Positions 1 through 11,015 of a DNA stretch of 64,000 bases are shown here, in pieces. The notes below the pieces were generated by a model, which searched no databases, was not told the DNA's origin, and worked only from the letters and a program-made list of their open reading frames with translations. This DNA comes from Papilionanthe hookeriana x Papilionanthe teres. Lineage: Eukaryota > Streptophyta > Magnoliopsida > Asparagales > Orchidaceae. Position 1 is the first letter of the stretch. The number at the start of each line of letters is the position of its first letter. The stretch spans positions 97,342,305 through 97,406,304 of the forward strand of contig CM040428.1 in NCBI GenBank assembly GCA_022702705.1. The letters are read 5' to 3'. A program made the translations under genes and the position numbers.

Positions 1-404
1 TAGTTTTAAATTAATCAAAAAGTTATTTCTCTAAAAGTTTTTGTTCAAATTGATTCTCATTCTTTTTTCTTGTAATTGTCAATACAATCCTTAAAACTCT
101 TTTAATGTGACGATAGAGTAATGAATTATTGCTCTAGAATCCAACTCACGTTCAGATCATAACAAATAGTTCATAGGGAAACTATAAGTTTTTAACTTTG
201 AAAAATTTGGAAACGTAAACTTCGGAAAGGGAAAAAATCACAAGATCTTGCCCAGGTGAAATGATTACAGATACAGCTCATTGTCTCACAGGCGAGAAAT
301 AGTTACACAGTTTCTCAGATTGTAATGTTTGCGCGTAAAAGAATTTATTGTCCCCTAGTAGGGAGCGGGTGGCGGCTCGATACTGGTTGACAGTGGATGA
401 TGAG
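1..404. other. AT-rich spacer, no gene recognised
   Basis: I see no coding region, RNA gene or known repeat here. It turns GC-rich near 360, leading into the minisatellite that follows. Confidence 0.5.
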
Positions 405-508
405 CGGCAATCGGAGTTGGCTAGAGGCAGCGGCAATCGGAGTTGGCTGAAGGCAGCATCGGCCAGTGTTGGCTAGGGGCAGCGGTGGTCTGAGGTGGCC
501 GGAGCTGG
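405..508 (+). repeat. 26-bp minisatellite, four units
   Basis: Four consecutive 26-bp units start at 405, 431, 457 and 483. The first two are nearly identical (both begin CGGCAATCGGAGTTGGCT). Units three and four are diverged but keep the spacing and a TTGGCT or GTGGCC core. The tract is GC-rich in an AT-rich setting. No function is evident. Confidence 0.8.
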
Positions 509-2930
509 CTATCAAAGTAAGTAAATATTGGAGCTTAAGTATATAAATACATAGAAACTTATTGGTTAAGTAAATCTATTTTTATATTTATATGAGAGTA
601 ATTGTTAAATTATTACATGGTTACGGGCCCAGTTAAAGTCATAGTCATCCACTTGTTGTGAGCATAAAAAGACTTGCGTTGACTCTTAATCTTGCTTACA
701 ACTTCTGCAACAAAGAGAAGAAAAACTTCAAGGAGCCAATGGGTACGAGGCCCACAACATTAAAGAAAAGTTTTATTTTTATTTTGTTTATTTATATTAA
801 AGCACATACATCTCAGCACTGCATCAGAATATTCTGGCACAATATTTAAAAAAATTTTCGGTTGATATCATCCCTTGAGAAAAGAATAAAATTAATACAG
901 AAAAATAAATAATTTCAAAATAAAATAAAGAAGACTTACATGTATACAACTCAATTCTTAGGTATTGTCAAATCATAAATAATCATTGAAATAAAACACA
1001 CATCAAGAGTTGGAGCCGGGAGAAGGAGAGTATAAGAGAAAGAGAGGACCCGACAAATCATTTTTGAGAGAAGAGTGGCGGAAAAGCCTCTTTGTTCATC
1101 TTTTTACCCCTTATTTATAGGGTTGTATTTGTATACTTGCAGAAAAGAGGGAGCAATAATGGAAATCACACTTAATTACTGAAAGAAGAGCGATTATGAA
1201 AACCGCCCTCAATGCAATTAATGTGCTAATTTAATACAACATTCGTGTTGCCATTTAAGTGTATAGCAACGGTCCTAACAGATCGATACTTTTAGTTGAG
1301 TCAGCTAGAGGAGCCGGTTGCGTGGTGATCACTATGGCCGAGGCAAAGCAAGTATGTCAACTAGTTGTGATTGGACTCCCTTGAAAGAAGCTTGGGTAGT
1401 TGGGACTGTAAGTGCCATCAATCGATTGAATTCCTCGAATGCATGGTTTGCCAACCAGATAGAGTGATTGGTCGTCGAACAACTAGTTCAGATTGTGCTC
1501 TCTTAGCCCATTGCTTTGATTTCCCTCGTCTTCCTTGGCAGTCTGATTTCTTTAAGATTCATGCTAGCAGTTTTGGCCGATACACATTAGTTCCCCGAGT
1601 TTCCTATTTTTTGATAGTGACAGCTGCGATAAAGACAGGGAAACTGTTAAATCATTAGTGCACCAAAATTGAGAAAATTAATACAATAATTGACTTCCAT
1701 TTCGATTTTGTACCCAGTGAGAGCCCTATAAATAGGATCATAGGGTTGGCATGTACATTCTTTTTCACAAACATTCCACATGTAGCAAAAGCATGGTAGA
1801 TGGTGCGAGCCAAGACGAGGTATATCTTGAACTTCTGGCCATGGTAGGCTATTAGATTTCTGCCTCTGTAAATAAGAAAAAGGTCATAAGTAAGGAACAA
1901 CAGTTGAGTCCCAAACTTGCATAGGCCTATCAAACTGGCTTATCAGTGGATCCAGAGATACAGCTGCCAAACAAGCCTCGTTAGAGAGGCACAAATCCTT
2001 GGGCTTTTGCTGGTGTGACTGTTGAGGGCCCACAGGACTTGGTTGGTGAGGGCATCGAGGCTGGTAGAGAGGGCCAATGGTAGTCACCAGGCCTCCTCAG
2101 TCGTCACCACAAAAAAAGTGGATGTACCCTGACTCGAGGGGGAGATGTGCTTGTGAAGACCATTTTTTCAATTGACCGATTTTTTATTATATAAGAATTG
2201 TTTTGATTCTTAGTTGTTCATACTGATAACTTGACATGATCTTAATGTAGATGCATCAATCAGTTAGGGGGATTGCAAAGACGACGGACCATCAAAAAAA
2301 ATGTTGCCGAACTTGCTGTCGTGGTTGGGCTACAAAGTGAGATCATTGTTCTCCCTTCATTGGTTGATACTAGAGGGCATCAACAACTCAATACTTTGCC
2401 GGCTGCTCATGCCAGTTTGTTGACCTTGCCTGGCCAGTTGGGTGACCCAAGCAAAAGCAATATGATTGGTAACTACTTTCTCCCAAATTAGCAGAGCATT
2501 GAATAAGCATAGGTTGACCTTCAGTGGGAGCGGCTGGAGGTTCTATTGAAGATCTAATGCAAGAATTATTAGCCTTCTTGGCGACCACGTATTTAGAGGT
2601 GGTGACCCTGTGAACGGAAGCCACCACTCTAAAAAGTGAGTTAGCGAAGGCGTTAGGCGAGTTGGAAGCACTTTGTGAATTGAACGCTCAGAGAAAGTTC
2701 TAGCGCGATGCCTACCAAGTGGATCAACATAGATTAGGGAGAGAGTTGATCCTCCGAAGGTTGATTTGGAAAGGGTATGTCCCTACCAAGGCATTGGAAG
2801 ACCCATTTGTATAACACTTCGTTCGAGATCTGTAATAACGTCATCTGTAATAAAATACTATTTAATTAAATTTGAAACGATGATTCGAGTGACACTTATC
2901 AATGCACAGTGCCTCGTTTCATGTGCCCAG
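509..2930. other. Degenerate sequence, probably old retroelement debris
   Basis: Open frames here are short (under 100 codons) and resemble nothing I know. A TATA-like CTATAAATAGG lies at 1722-1732 (+), and a CTATAAATAAGG can be read on the minus strand near 1110-1125. A 17-base run (GTTTCCTATTTTTTGAT) near 1600 recurs near 32318, hinting at a shared old repeat family. No gene is supported. Confidence 0.4.
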
Positions 2931-2944
2931 CCTATAAATAATGT
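2931..2944 (+). promoter_or_regulatory. TATA-like core promoter motif
   Basis: CCTATAAATAATG lies about 100 bases upstream of the ATG of the gag-like pseudogene at 3037. The position fits a promoter for that reading frame, but this is motif evidence only. Confidence 0.3.
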
Positions 2945-3036
2945 GAGAGAGCATTTTTTTATCCCTTTCACATTCTGATTTCCTTCTTTGTAGCTTCGAA
3001 CCCTCTTATTTTTTGTCTTTTGGTCTTCTTCTAGCG

Positions 3037-3611
3037 ATGGTTCCCAAATATTCCCCCACTCTCTTCAACTCTATTAAGTGTGTCGATCCTTCATTCTTGA
3101 CTGAGAGCAAAGCGAGGGTCTTGCCAAAAAAATATGTTCTTGGTATAGCATCGTCTTTAGACGAGTGCCAGGTTTAACACGCGCAATGGATGACATAGGT
3201 GAGGATCGGTTCTTTTATCAAGACCAATTCACGTATAGTCTTTGGCTGTTTCTGTGTATCGAGCTCTAGAGCGTTTTCAATAAGAATGGGGTAATTTTGG
3301 CCTGAGTGCTGCCAAACTCCATAGTCACGGTAATGTCCTTCATTCTTTTCTACCGTCGTGAGAGCATCCTGTGGTCGATTAACCTGTATGGTTACCGTTA
3401 CTCATTTAAGGTCAATAAGAAAGGGTTCACCATATTTTCTGTTGGCAAGAAGCTTTACCTGCTTTGAGTGGAGAACAAGATCAAGGATTGGCCGAAGTAT
3501 TTTGTGATCAGATCATGTTTTGATGACCGGGTGATTTGGACCAAGCCGTTAGAACCAGCAAGAGACAAGCTGAAGTCCCTCATGGAGGACATGCATACCA
3601 CCGAGGCTTAA
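3037..3611 (+). pseudogene. Decayed gag-like / gypsy-type transposon N-terminal protein
   Basis: The ATG at 3037 opens a frame of about 45 codons (starting MVPKYSPTLFN) that ends in a stop near 3175. Later pieces in other frames read convincingly as protein: a segment at 3360-3450 (LWSINLYGYRYSFKVNKK) and a segment ending at the TAA at 3609-3611 (KIKDWPKYFVIRSCFDDRV). The pattern of tryptophan and phenylalanine blocks resembles the N-terminal domain of plant gypsy-type transposon proteins that precede gag. That resemblance is weak and by eye. At least three stops or frameshifts break it, so it is not functional. A degraded host gene is the alternative. Confidence 0.35.
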
Positions 3612-5313
3612 GGATGATTTGTAATTTTTTTATTTTCATTAAAAAAAATTTGAAAGAAAATAGATCTGTAACTCATTTTGGTATATGAAAATAAAAAACT
3701 TGTTTTTTTTCGCCTATTGAAACTCATATTGCTTGTGATTCAATTTAATTTTGTACTCATCTTGTGAGTCCGCGCCTCAGGCGGTCGACGAGAATATCTC
3801 ATTCAACCATTCAATTGAATTGTCACCCCCATAAGGACTCCCACCCTTGGGGGCCCTTAGGAAGTGTTACGGATATTGTTGCTGGTGAACGCTTTTGATC
3901 TCCCCTAAGGCTATATCCCAAACTTCGAGCAGTGTATATTCTCACTCTGGCCGACTGTTAATTTTTAAAAAATTTGAGCCATTGATCGATAATAACATGC
4001 CTTTTTGTGTTGATTGGCCAGAATGGTCGACCGATTGTAGCAACACGAAAAAAAAGCCTTTTGTCAATCCACCAAGATGCATCTGTTGGTTGCTTTACTC
4101 CATGCTTAAGCCATTGCTTATTCGTGCCTCCTTGATCGATTGGATCATTGCCTCGACCAATTTAATTTCATTCTTTAGGTGTAGATCTTATTGTCACCTG
4201 CGAAGGAAACCCCTGAGGACTTGTCTCCAGGATGATTTACACTATAGTCTTTCAAGTATTTCATCACTAGTGAGCGAAGAACCATCTCTGAGAGTCTGAC
4301 CCTTCCAGCCTCAGTGGTTTGGGATTGCGATGCCAAGGGGGTGTATTTTTATTTGGCATACCAATGTGCGCTAAGTTTCAAAACCAGCCGCCAACTAATT
4401 ACTCCAACATGCTTGATTGGATAAAGTATTTTGAGCATTGGTGGACAACAGTAAATCATCACGGTGGCCTGACATCATCGCTTTATCACGTGAGTCCAGT
4501 GGATCAATATTAAAGATGCGAGGACTGTGAAGTTTATTCCTTTTCTTTTCCTTTTTGGGACTGTTGACCTTATCTTCCTATAAAAAGGGGAGGATGTGAT
4601 CTCCACTAATCACATACACAGTCAAAGAAAAATTACTGGTTAGTGCAGAGCATTAAGAGTTTGGTTGGTTTTGCAAGGAATTGAAGGCGAATGTAACCTT
4701 TCGCCGATAGGAGCTTTGGGCCTCATTCGGACCATGTGTTAATTTTTATTTTTTTCTTCAAGTCAAGTGTTAACGGAGAGGATTTTCTCTGAGCCAGCTG
4801 TCAAATGTGGTACCCGACTAGGTGGATTATCGAGGTCATCCCACCTCACGGATGGGCGCAATGTCCCATGGAGAAATGTTCCACCGCATTCGCATCCCTA
4901 GGGAATGCAGTACGTCCAAATACCCGTTTCTTCACTCCCACTCGCTTTCAAGATTCACAAGGAAGAATTTAAAAAATACAGGGGAGCTAATTGGGGGGGG
5001 GGTAATCCAGTGAGTGCACTCATTGGAAATCCTCTTCATGAGTGAATATGGTGCCCCTCAGTAGAATATAATTGGATACTTTAAGGGTGCCTCATTCGTT
5101 CGCTGGCTGCAGCCAAAAGCAAGACTGTTTCCTTTTGGCCAGTTAGTGAATGGTCGAATATGAAAGGCCACCTTGTAGCAGTGACCCATTTCTTTGATTC
5201 CTTTCCAGCTTTAATTCTTTTTGGTAAAGAGTGTGTATGAAGATAGAAGGCGAGCAGAATGGGTTCTCTAAATGCATAAGTTTCAATATAAAGTTTTTGC
5301 TTTTCTTGAGCTC
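3612..5313. other. Unclassified sequence before element A
   Basis: The longest open frame (3895-4299, 134 codons, +) has no recognisable motif and an ordinary composition, so I do not call it a gene. A TATA-like CTATAAAAAGGGG is at 4577-4589. A run of G bases lies near 4996. Sequence ending ...AGCTC abuts the LTR of element A. Confidence 0.4.
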
Positions 5314-5510
5314 TAATCTACCTAAAAAAATACCCATTTTTATGCCTTATTTATGATTAAATTCTTAAGGATATTATGCTTTAATGAAAGGTATTTTCAT
5401 GTTTTTGGATTTAGATGATTAAAAAAGAGTCCAAGGAAGAGAAAGAAGGAATAAGGAGCAAAAAGGAGCAAAAATGGAGCTTATGGAGCAAAATTTTGTA
5501 ATTATTGGCC

Positions 5511-5790
5511 TGGCGCCTAGGCTCCAGAATTCTGGCGCCTAAGCGCCGGTTCGATACAGACGCTGTCAAGATTTTTGACGACTTTGGGCAGTTATTTTGA
5601 TGGTGTTAAGCGATTATTGAAGCTTCTAGAAGACTGGAAGTTACTCCTGATATATAGAACATGTGATACAATGTACTTGGATACAAGAAAATGGTCTTGA
5701 TCTCGAAGAGGTGAGACCCAAAGTGAAAAATTGAGAAAGACCTGGTCACGGAGTCCAGCGCCTTGGCGCCAGATCCCGGCGCTTAGGTGC
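5511..5790. promoter_or_regulatory. GC palindromes and HSE-like sites in the U3 of LTR A
   Basis: Blocks built from GGCGCC and GGCGCTTAGG or GGCGCCTAAGCGCC lie at 5511-5549 and 5758-5790, upstream of the TATA box at 5874. Between them, GAAGCTTCTAGAA at 5619-5631 matches a three-unit heat-shock element (GAAnnTTCnnGAA). A two-unit copy TTCTAGAA lies at 5801-5808. Known heat-induced plant retrotransposons use such sites; that they act here is inference. Confidence 0.5.
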
Positions 5791-5873
5791 ATCAGTTACC
5801 TTCTAGAAGATGCATTGAATTTCGACAAATTTTGAAGAGGTGCCTTAAGTAACCCTGGTTAAATTCAGATCTC

Positions 5874-5880
5874 TATAAAT
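5874..5880 (+). promoter_or_regulatory. TATA box of LTR A
   Basis: CTCTATAAATGGGAG is a good TATA box in the middle of the LTR, with GC palindromes upstream and a C/T-rich stretch downstream, as expected at a U3/R boundary. The sister LTR has the matching TATTTATAGAG at about 42010-42025 on the other strand. Confidence 0.65.
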
Positions 5881-6863
5881 GGGAGCCCATTCTACAGAAA
5901 AAATCGCACCACCCCCCTCTTAGTACCTATACCTCTTTTAGCATCTTCTTTCCCCTTTTAGTTTTACTTAGTCTCTTCCATACTTAGGGTGTCACTTTGC
6001 TTTGTATCTAGTGAGTTTATTTTGAGTATTTATTGTGTGTTATTGCTGTTGAAGTCTTTCATCATTGCTTTGGAGTCAGTAGAAGTCAGCGGATCACTTG
6101 AAGGAACACTTCAAATAAGTATTTGTACTTTGGTTCAAAGTTTTATAAATATGTTTTGTTGTGTTATTTCAATGTGTTCTGAGTAGTTAGTTATCTTTCT
6201 CCTTTCAACTATGAAAAGATAAAAAATTAATAAAATTTTTTAGGAGAATTAAATTTAAAATATTTCAAAACGTTGTGATGATATTAATACCTGATCTTAG
6301 TTTACCTTTTAAATTGGTCATTTAAATTGTTAAAACCTGTTGAAGAATTTTGAGACTTATCCGGAGAAAAATTCTTAACTAGTAGATATCACATGAATCC
6401 TTAGGTAATCGCAGGCTATACACGGATTATTTAAGGTGAAGTGCAAATAAATTAGAAGATATTATTTATTGGGCATAAAATTAATTAGATTTTAGAGTGA
6501 CAGACTAAATTCTAATAATTTGGTTTATATAAAAGGAACGGGTCATTGGTAGGGCCGACCATAGCCACCCTTGGACATTTAGTATTGTGAGCCTAGATTA
6601 ACCCATTCTACTAATAAAACATCCGATCTATAGATTAGTCAATGTTTTTTGCACCTGGACCAAAGGGTAAAGAATAGGAATGCTTTTATTTGGCACAATA
6701 CCATAATCTAAATTCCCTATAAAAGATAATTATTCTATAAATCTTGGATTAGTTGAAAAGGAGAAAGTCATTTTTATACTTGCATTGACTTTTAATTATT
6801 GTTTACTTTACTTTATTACTGCTTACTTGCTTATAGTAAATTTGTTACTAAATTAAATTTGAA

Positions 6864-6864
<1 letters not shown>

Positions 6865-6899
<35 letters not shown>
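6865..6899. repeat. (AT)n microsatellite inside LTR A
   Basis: Alternating AT of about 35 bp, interrupted once by AC. The sister LTR carries an (AT)n tract at the corresponding site (about 40981-41020), so the repeat was probably already in the ancestral LTR. Confidence 0.8.
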
Positions 6900-7215
6900 A
6901 AAGTATTTATAAATTGTATTGAATTTGAAAATTCCAAAATATTTCTTACATTTCTTACTTTTTATAAATTTAATATCCCTGTGGGATCGATAATGAGGAC
7001 TCCATTAGAGCCCTATATTACTTGAACGATACGTTTACTTGCATTTAAAATTGTGACTTTTAGAATAATTATTATAAAATCTAAATATAAATTAATATAA
7101 ATAAACCTCACACATCAAGTTTTTGAAGCCATTTACTAGGAATTAAATATTTTAAAAAGTGGTAGCAAATTCTTGTATTTTAAAGCATATATAAAGTCGC
7201 ATCACATCAAGTTTT

Positions 7216-7232
7216 TGGCGCCGTTGCCGAGG

Positions 7233-7233
<1 letters not shown>
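7216..7233 (+). other. Primer-binding site (tRNA-Asp) of element A
   Basis: TGGCGCCGTTGCCGAGGA, nine bases after the LTR end, is complementary to the 3' end (with CCA) of plant tRNA-Asp, apart from one changed base near its end. This is where minus-strand synthesis of the retrotransposon would be primed. An (AT)n tract follows at about 7235-7269. Confidence 0.8.
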
Positions 7234-7271
<38 letters not shown>

Positions 7272-7334
7272 TAAAAAAAAGTAAAAACATAAAAACATAA
7301 AAAAACAATAAAAACTAAAAATATTTTAAATTTT

Positions 7335-8845
7335 TTGCATAGTTCTGGATCTGAAGGATTACTACCTTTTGATTTTGAATTAGAAAGAACAATTAAAAGA
7401 ATTAAAAAAGGAAAAAAATTTCAAAACATCAAGAAATGGCTAACTTACATAACAATAATCAAAATCCAATCAAAATTAATGAACAAAATATTTATAAACC
7501 ATTAAGGGAATATGCAAACCCTACAGTTGATGAAGTTCATGTTAGTATTCAAATGTCAGCTATAGATGCTAATTCTTTTGAGCTTAAACCTTCTATTATT
7601 CAAATGGTTCAGAATAATCAATTTGGAGGAACACCTAATGAGGATCCAAATTTACATCTTGCTAGTTTTTAGAACTTTGTGCTACCTTTACATATAATAA
7701 TGTTTCTGATGATGCTATTAGGCTTAGAATCTTTCCTTTTTCCTTAAAAGATAAAGCAAAGATGTGGCTTAATTCATTAGCAACTTGTTCTATTAAAACA
7801 TGGGCAGATATGACACAAACATTCCTTGCTAAATATTTTCCTCCTTCTAAAACTGCTAAATTGAGAAATGATATTACTTCATTTATGCAATTTGATGGAG
7901 AAATAATTTATGAAGCTTGGGAAAGAATTAAAGAACTATTAAAAAAATGTCCTCATCATGCTTTACCAGATTGGTTAATTATTCAAGCATTTTATAATCG
8001 ACTTATTGGATCACTTAGATCTATTATTGATGCTGCTGCTGGTGGTTCTTTAATGGCTAAGTCATTTGAAGAAGCCTACACTTTAATTGAAGAAATGACT
8101 AATAATAATTTTCAATGGCCTTCTGAAAGGGTTAATCCTAAAAGAATGGCCAATATTCAAGATAATGAAGCCTTTTCTATTTTAGCTTCACAAGTGGCTA
8201 CGATATCTAAGAAATTAGATAATTTTGTTATTAATATATCGCATGTAAGTAATGATAATTCTGCAAATTCTGATGATTCTCAAACAATGGAAACTTTGCA
8301 AGCTATTGCTAGTAAAACTAATAACCCTTATTCTAATTATTATAATCCCGGTTGGAAAAATCATCCTAATTTTAATTGGAGTAATGGACATCAAGTTAAT
8401 CCAAATTGGAACAATCAAGGAAATTCAAACTATAGACCAAGTTATCCTCTTAGTTATAACAATCAACAGAAAAAGTGGTCTGTAGAAGAATATATCTTGC
8501 AACTAAGCAAACAGTTACAAAGTCAAAACACTGCTATTCGTAATATTGAGAATCAGATGGGTCAAATCACTAATTTCATTAATTACAGACCTCAAGGAAC
8601 AGTGCCTAGCAATGCCGAAATTAATCCTAAAGAATCTAGAAAGAAACATGAACAAGCAAAAGCTGTACAACTTAGAAGTGGAAAGGAATTAATAGAGAAA
8701 ACATGGAATGTGATTGAAAAAGAGAAAGAAGTTGAAGAGATTGAAAAACCTAAAGATACCATTTCTCTAAGTAAAGATCAGACTGTTGTACCTATTGAAG
8801 TGGAAGTTGAAAGACCACCACCACCTCTTCCTCAATTCAATACTT
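7335..8845 (+). pseudogene. gag: Athila-like gag, frameshifted and truncated
   Basis: Structural capsid protein of the element. Aligned by eye with gag of element B, the original start would be at 7335, but the ATG has become TTG. The first open segment is 7436-7672 (from MANLHNNN). A one-base deletion near 7668 creates the TAG, and the frame resumes at or before 7762. The segment 7762-8845 holds the gag core (MWLNSLATCSIKTWADMTQ) and the asparagine/tyrosine-rich region (NPYSNYYNPGWKNHPNFNW). It ends in a lysine/glutamate-rich stretch and a proline run. After about 8845 the frame reads into unrelated giant-LTR sequence, giving a false 22-residue tail to 8913. Protease and the rest of pol are missing. 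Confidence 0.8.
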
Positions 8846-9243
8846 CTGGGATTGTTTTGAGTCCAAGTAAATTTAGTTGCACAGGTGAATTAATCATCCG
8901 GGAGTTTAGTTAAACTTTGTTTCTTGCTCAGTGAACTTAGGTATTTGATTACCTGATGAATGAAGTGACATCTCACTTAATACTCTATTTAAGAGTTATA
9001 ATAATTAAAGCCTTTAAGGGCAAGTTGGTTTTTTGAGAATTTTAATCATTCTTAATTTAAGGTTCGAGTTAATGGTTTAAAGTGTTTTAATTTAATTATG
9101 AGGTTTTAATTAATAATTTTAAGTTTGGAATAGTGTTCAAATTATTTTAGATTTAATTCTTAATGATTTCATTTAGGTTTTTTGTTAAATGATTTTAATT
9201 TAATTTGATTTTAATTTAATTTAATTTTATTTAATTTTATTTA
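8846..9243 (+). mobile_element. Fragment of the giant LTR, plus orientation
   Basis: This stretch matches about 53147-53440 of the giant solo LTR (shared landmarks CTTGCTCAGTGAACT and GGAATAGTGTTCAA). It ends in the TTTAA-rich repeat. It joins directly to a fragment of the same LTR in the opposite orientation. Confidence 0.7.
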
Positions 9244-11015
9244 AAGATATTTAGGACTCTTCTTAAGCACATCCTCAATATGACGGGATGTTTTAGAAGA
9301 ACAATTGAATTTAATTGTTCTTTGATGAAGAAAATCATCCTTAAACAAAACACGAGAACCTAGACGTCATAGGAGATGACTAGTTATAGGATTGAGAATT
9401 TGGTAGACAACTAAAACCATTTCCCTTAGCTTTACCTAGGTATTTCTTGCAAAATATTTAAATGTATTAACATGTGTTTTAAGTGCAGCTTGGGATGACG
9501 GTACGCTTTTATTTAATTGCAATTTACTTTATTGCAATTTACTTGCATGCACCGTACTTTACTTTTTCTTGCATGATAAACAAGACTGTTGCATGAAAAC
9601 CAAAACCTTTAGGATAGTCCCTAAACTGAAACCAAAACTAAATTAAAAGTCATTGCAAGATAAAATTCACCGCCACAACATTCAAAATATAAAACAACTC
9701 AAAATTTAATCACAAACAGAACAACAAAACTACAATTATAACTAAATTAAAACGTCTCGTTGAATGATCGGGAATACCTCGGATGATGTAACCTACGTGT
9801 TGCTAAAGTGTGGAACTCATTCAGTTGAGTTTAGCAAATTCATCTGGACTAAGTGAATTCAATGAAAATAACGGTGTCGGGATGACAAAACCGTGGGATC
9901 TTAATCGGTTATGTTTAACCAACTTTAAGATTTATTTAATTAAAATATTAAAAAACACTTGGATTTTAAGATTTATAAACCAAAACACTTCTCTCATCTC
10001 CTGATTTATAACTTCTAAAACTAAACCTATACAACAACAAGGAGCTCGGAGCATGGTGGGCAGCATGAACATCGTCATCATGAAAACTCGGATCTACTTC
10101 AGCAAAACTTTCTTAGAATTAAATAACCAAGCCATAGGACTTCGAGGTAGTTTTCCTAGTGCATAATAAATCCTCAACTTTTCGTTAGGCATTTGCATAA
10201 TCATGTTATGCAAATTAAGCCCTAACCGGTATTAGGACTCCGAGGTAGTCGTTTGGTACGACATAAACCCTCACATCTTTGAGGTTGTTTGTATAATCAT
10301 ATCATACAAATATAAGTCCTAATTAATTAAAACAGGCAAGATGGAATATTAAATGAACTCCTAAATTGAAGCTAAACAATAGGATAGTTTGGGAAGTTGC
10401 TAAGATTCTTCTTGGATCCTCAGCTTCTCCTACTTATCTTCCTTTGGGCTCCTAAAAATAACTGTTCCAAATTTGATCCATTCCTAATTGAAATTTCCTA
10501 AAATCCAATCCTTTGAAAACCTTAAACTTTGAAATTCTTGAGAGCAAAACCACTGATCATTATCGAGAGTTTTCTTAAGTGATTCCCGTCACTTAGGGTG
10601 TAATTAATTATAGGGGCTTGCCCTTATAGGGAAATTTAAGAACCCAGGTAATATAAACCCTGCTTAATTCATTTATATTAAGCAGGGGAACTTGTCGGCT
10701 TATAAAATTGGTTCGCAGACCAAACAGATGTCATAAATCTTCTAGTTTATTTAATCGAGCCCCATCGTCAAGCAGTGTGTCTATTCTTCGGATAGATACA
10801 CGGTTTGTGATGCGGTGCTCGTTTATATAAATTATTTGGGATGTGAGATCGGTTTGATTTCATATCTTAAAATTTTCAAATTTAAAAGTATTTTTAAAAT
10901 TAAATACTACTAATCAAATACTACTTTTCAAATTATATATTAAATATAAAATTCGCCGACAACTTCTGTAGGCGACCCCCTTTTCAAAACACATAACCTA
11001 AAAATAAGTCGTACA
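9244..11015 (-). mobile_element. Fragment of the giant LTR, minus orientation (5' end)
   Basis: This is the reverse complement of the first 1.8 kb of the giant LTR (compare 51321-53130 and 15697-17500). Shared blocks include CACCGCCACAACATTC and GGAATACCTCGGATGATG. The end reads ...CCTAAAAATAAGTCGTACA, a diverged form of the giant-LTR terminus. The following bases ACGTA continue into the 3' LTR of element B, whose other copy has ATGTA at that site. The simplest reading is a giant LTR inserted into B's 3' LTR and later rearranged. No coding region is seen. Confidence 0.7.

Larger units (their letters stand above)
5314..7206 (+). repeat. 5' LTR of element A (1.9 kb)
   Basis: It starts TAATCTACCTAAAA (TGATCTACC in the sister LTR at 42570, so the terminal TG has mutated) and ends GTCGCATCACA immediately before TCAAGTTTTTGGCGCC. 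The sister copy 40676-42570 is its reverse complement. Internal features are GC palindromes at 5511-5549 and 5758-5790, heat-shock-element-like sites at 5619 and 5801, a TATA box at 5874, an (AT)n tract near 6865-6899, and a fossil PBS-like block at 7113-7140. Confidence 0.85.
5314..8845 (+). mobile_element. Element A: 5' part of an Athila-like Ty3/gypsy retrotransposon
   Basis: The order is 5' LTR (5314-7206), tRNA-Asp PBS (7216), AT-rich leader and gag. Protease, RT, RNase H, integrase and 3' LTR are absent, because the gag frame runs into giant-LTR sequence at about 8846. The LTR belongs to the same family as the 3' LTR of element C (40676-42570, opposite strand): both ends and most internal blocks match. 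Gag matches the Athila gag of element B in its NPYSNYYNPGWKNHPNFNW block. It is an incomplete, non-autonomous remnant. Confidence 0.85.

Noticed and set aside
3895..4299. 134-codon frame near the start of the window
   Set aside because: No motif, no homologous copy in the window and no promoter or context. Not enough to call a gene.
8215..8485. Isoleucine-rich frames on both strands over gag of element A
   Set aside because: They are shadows of the real gag frame, which matches gag of element B.
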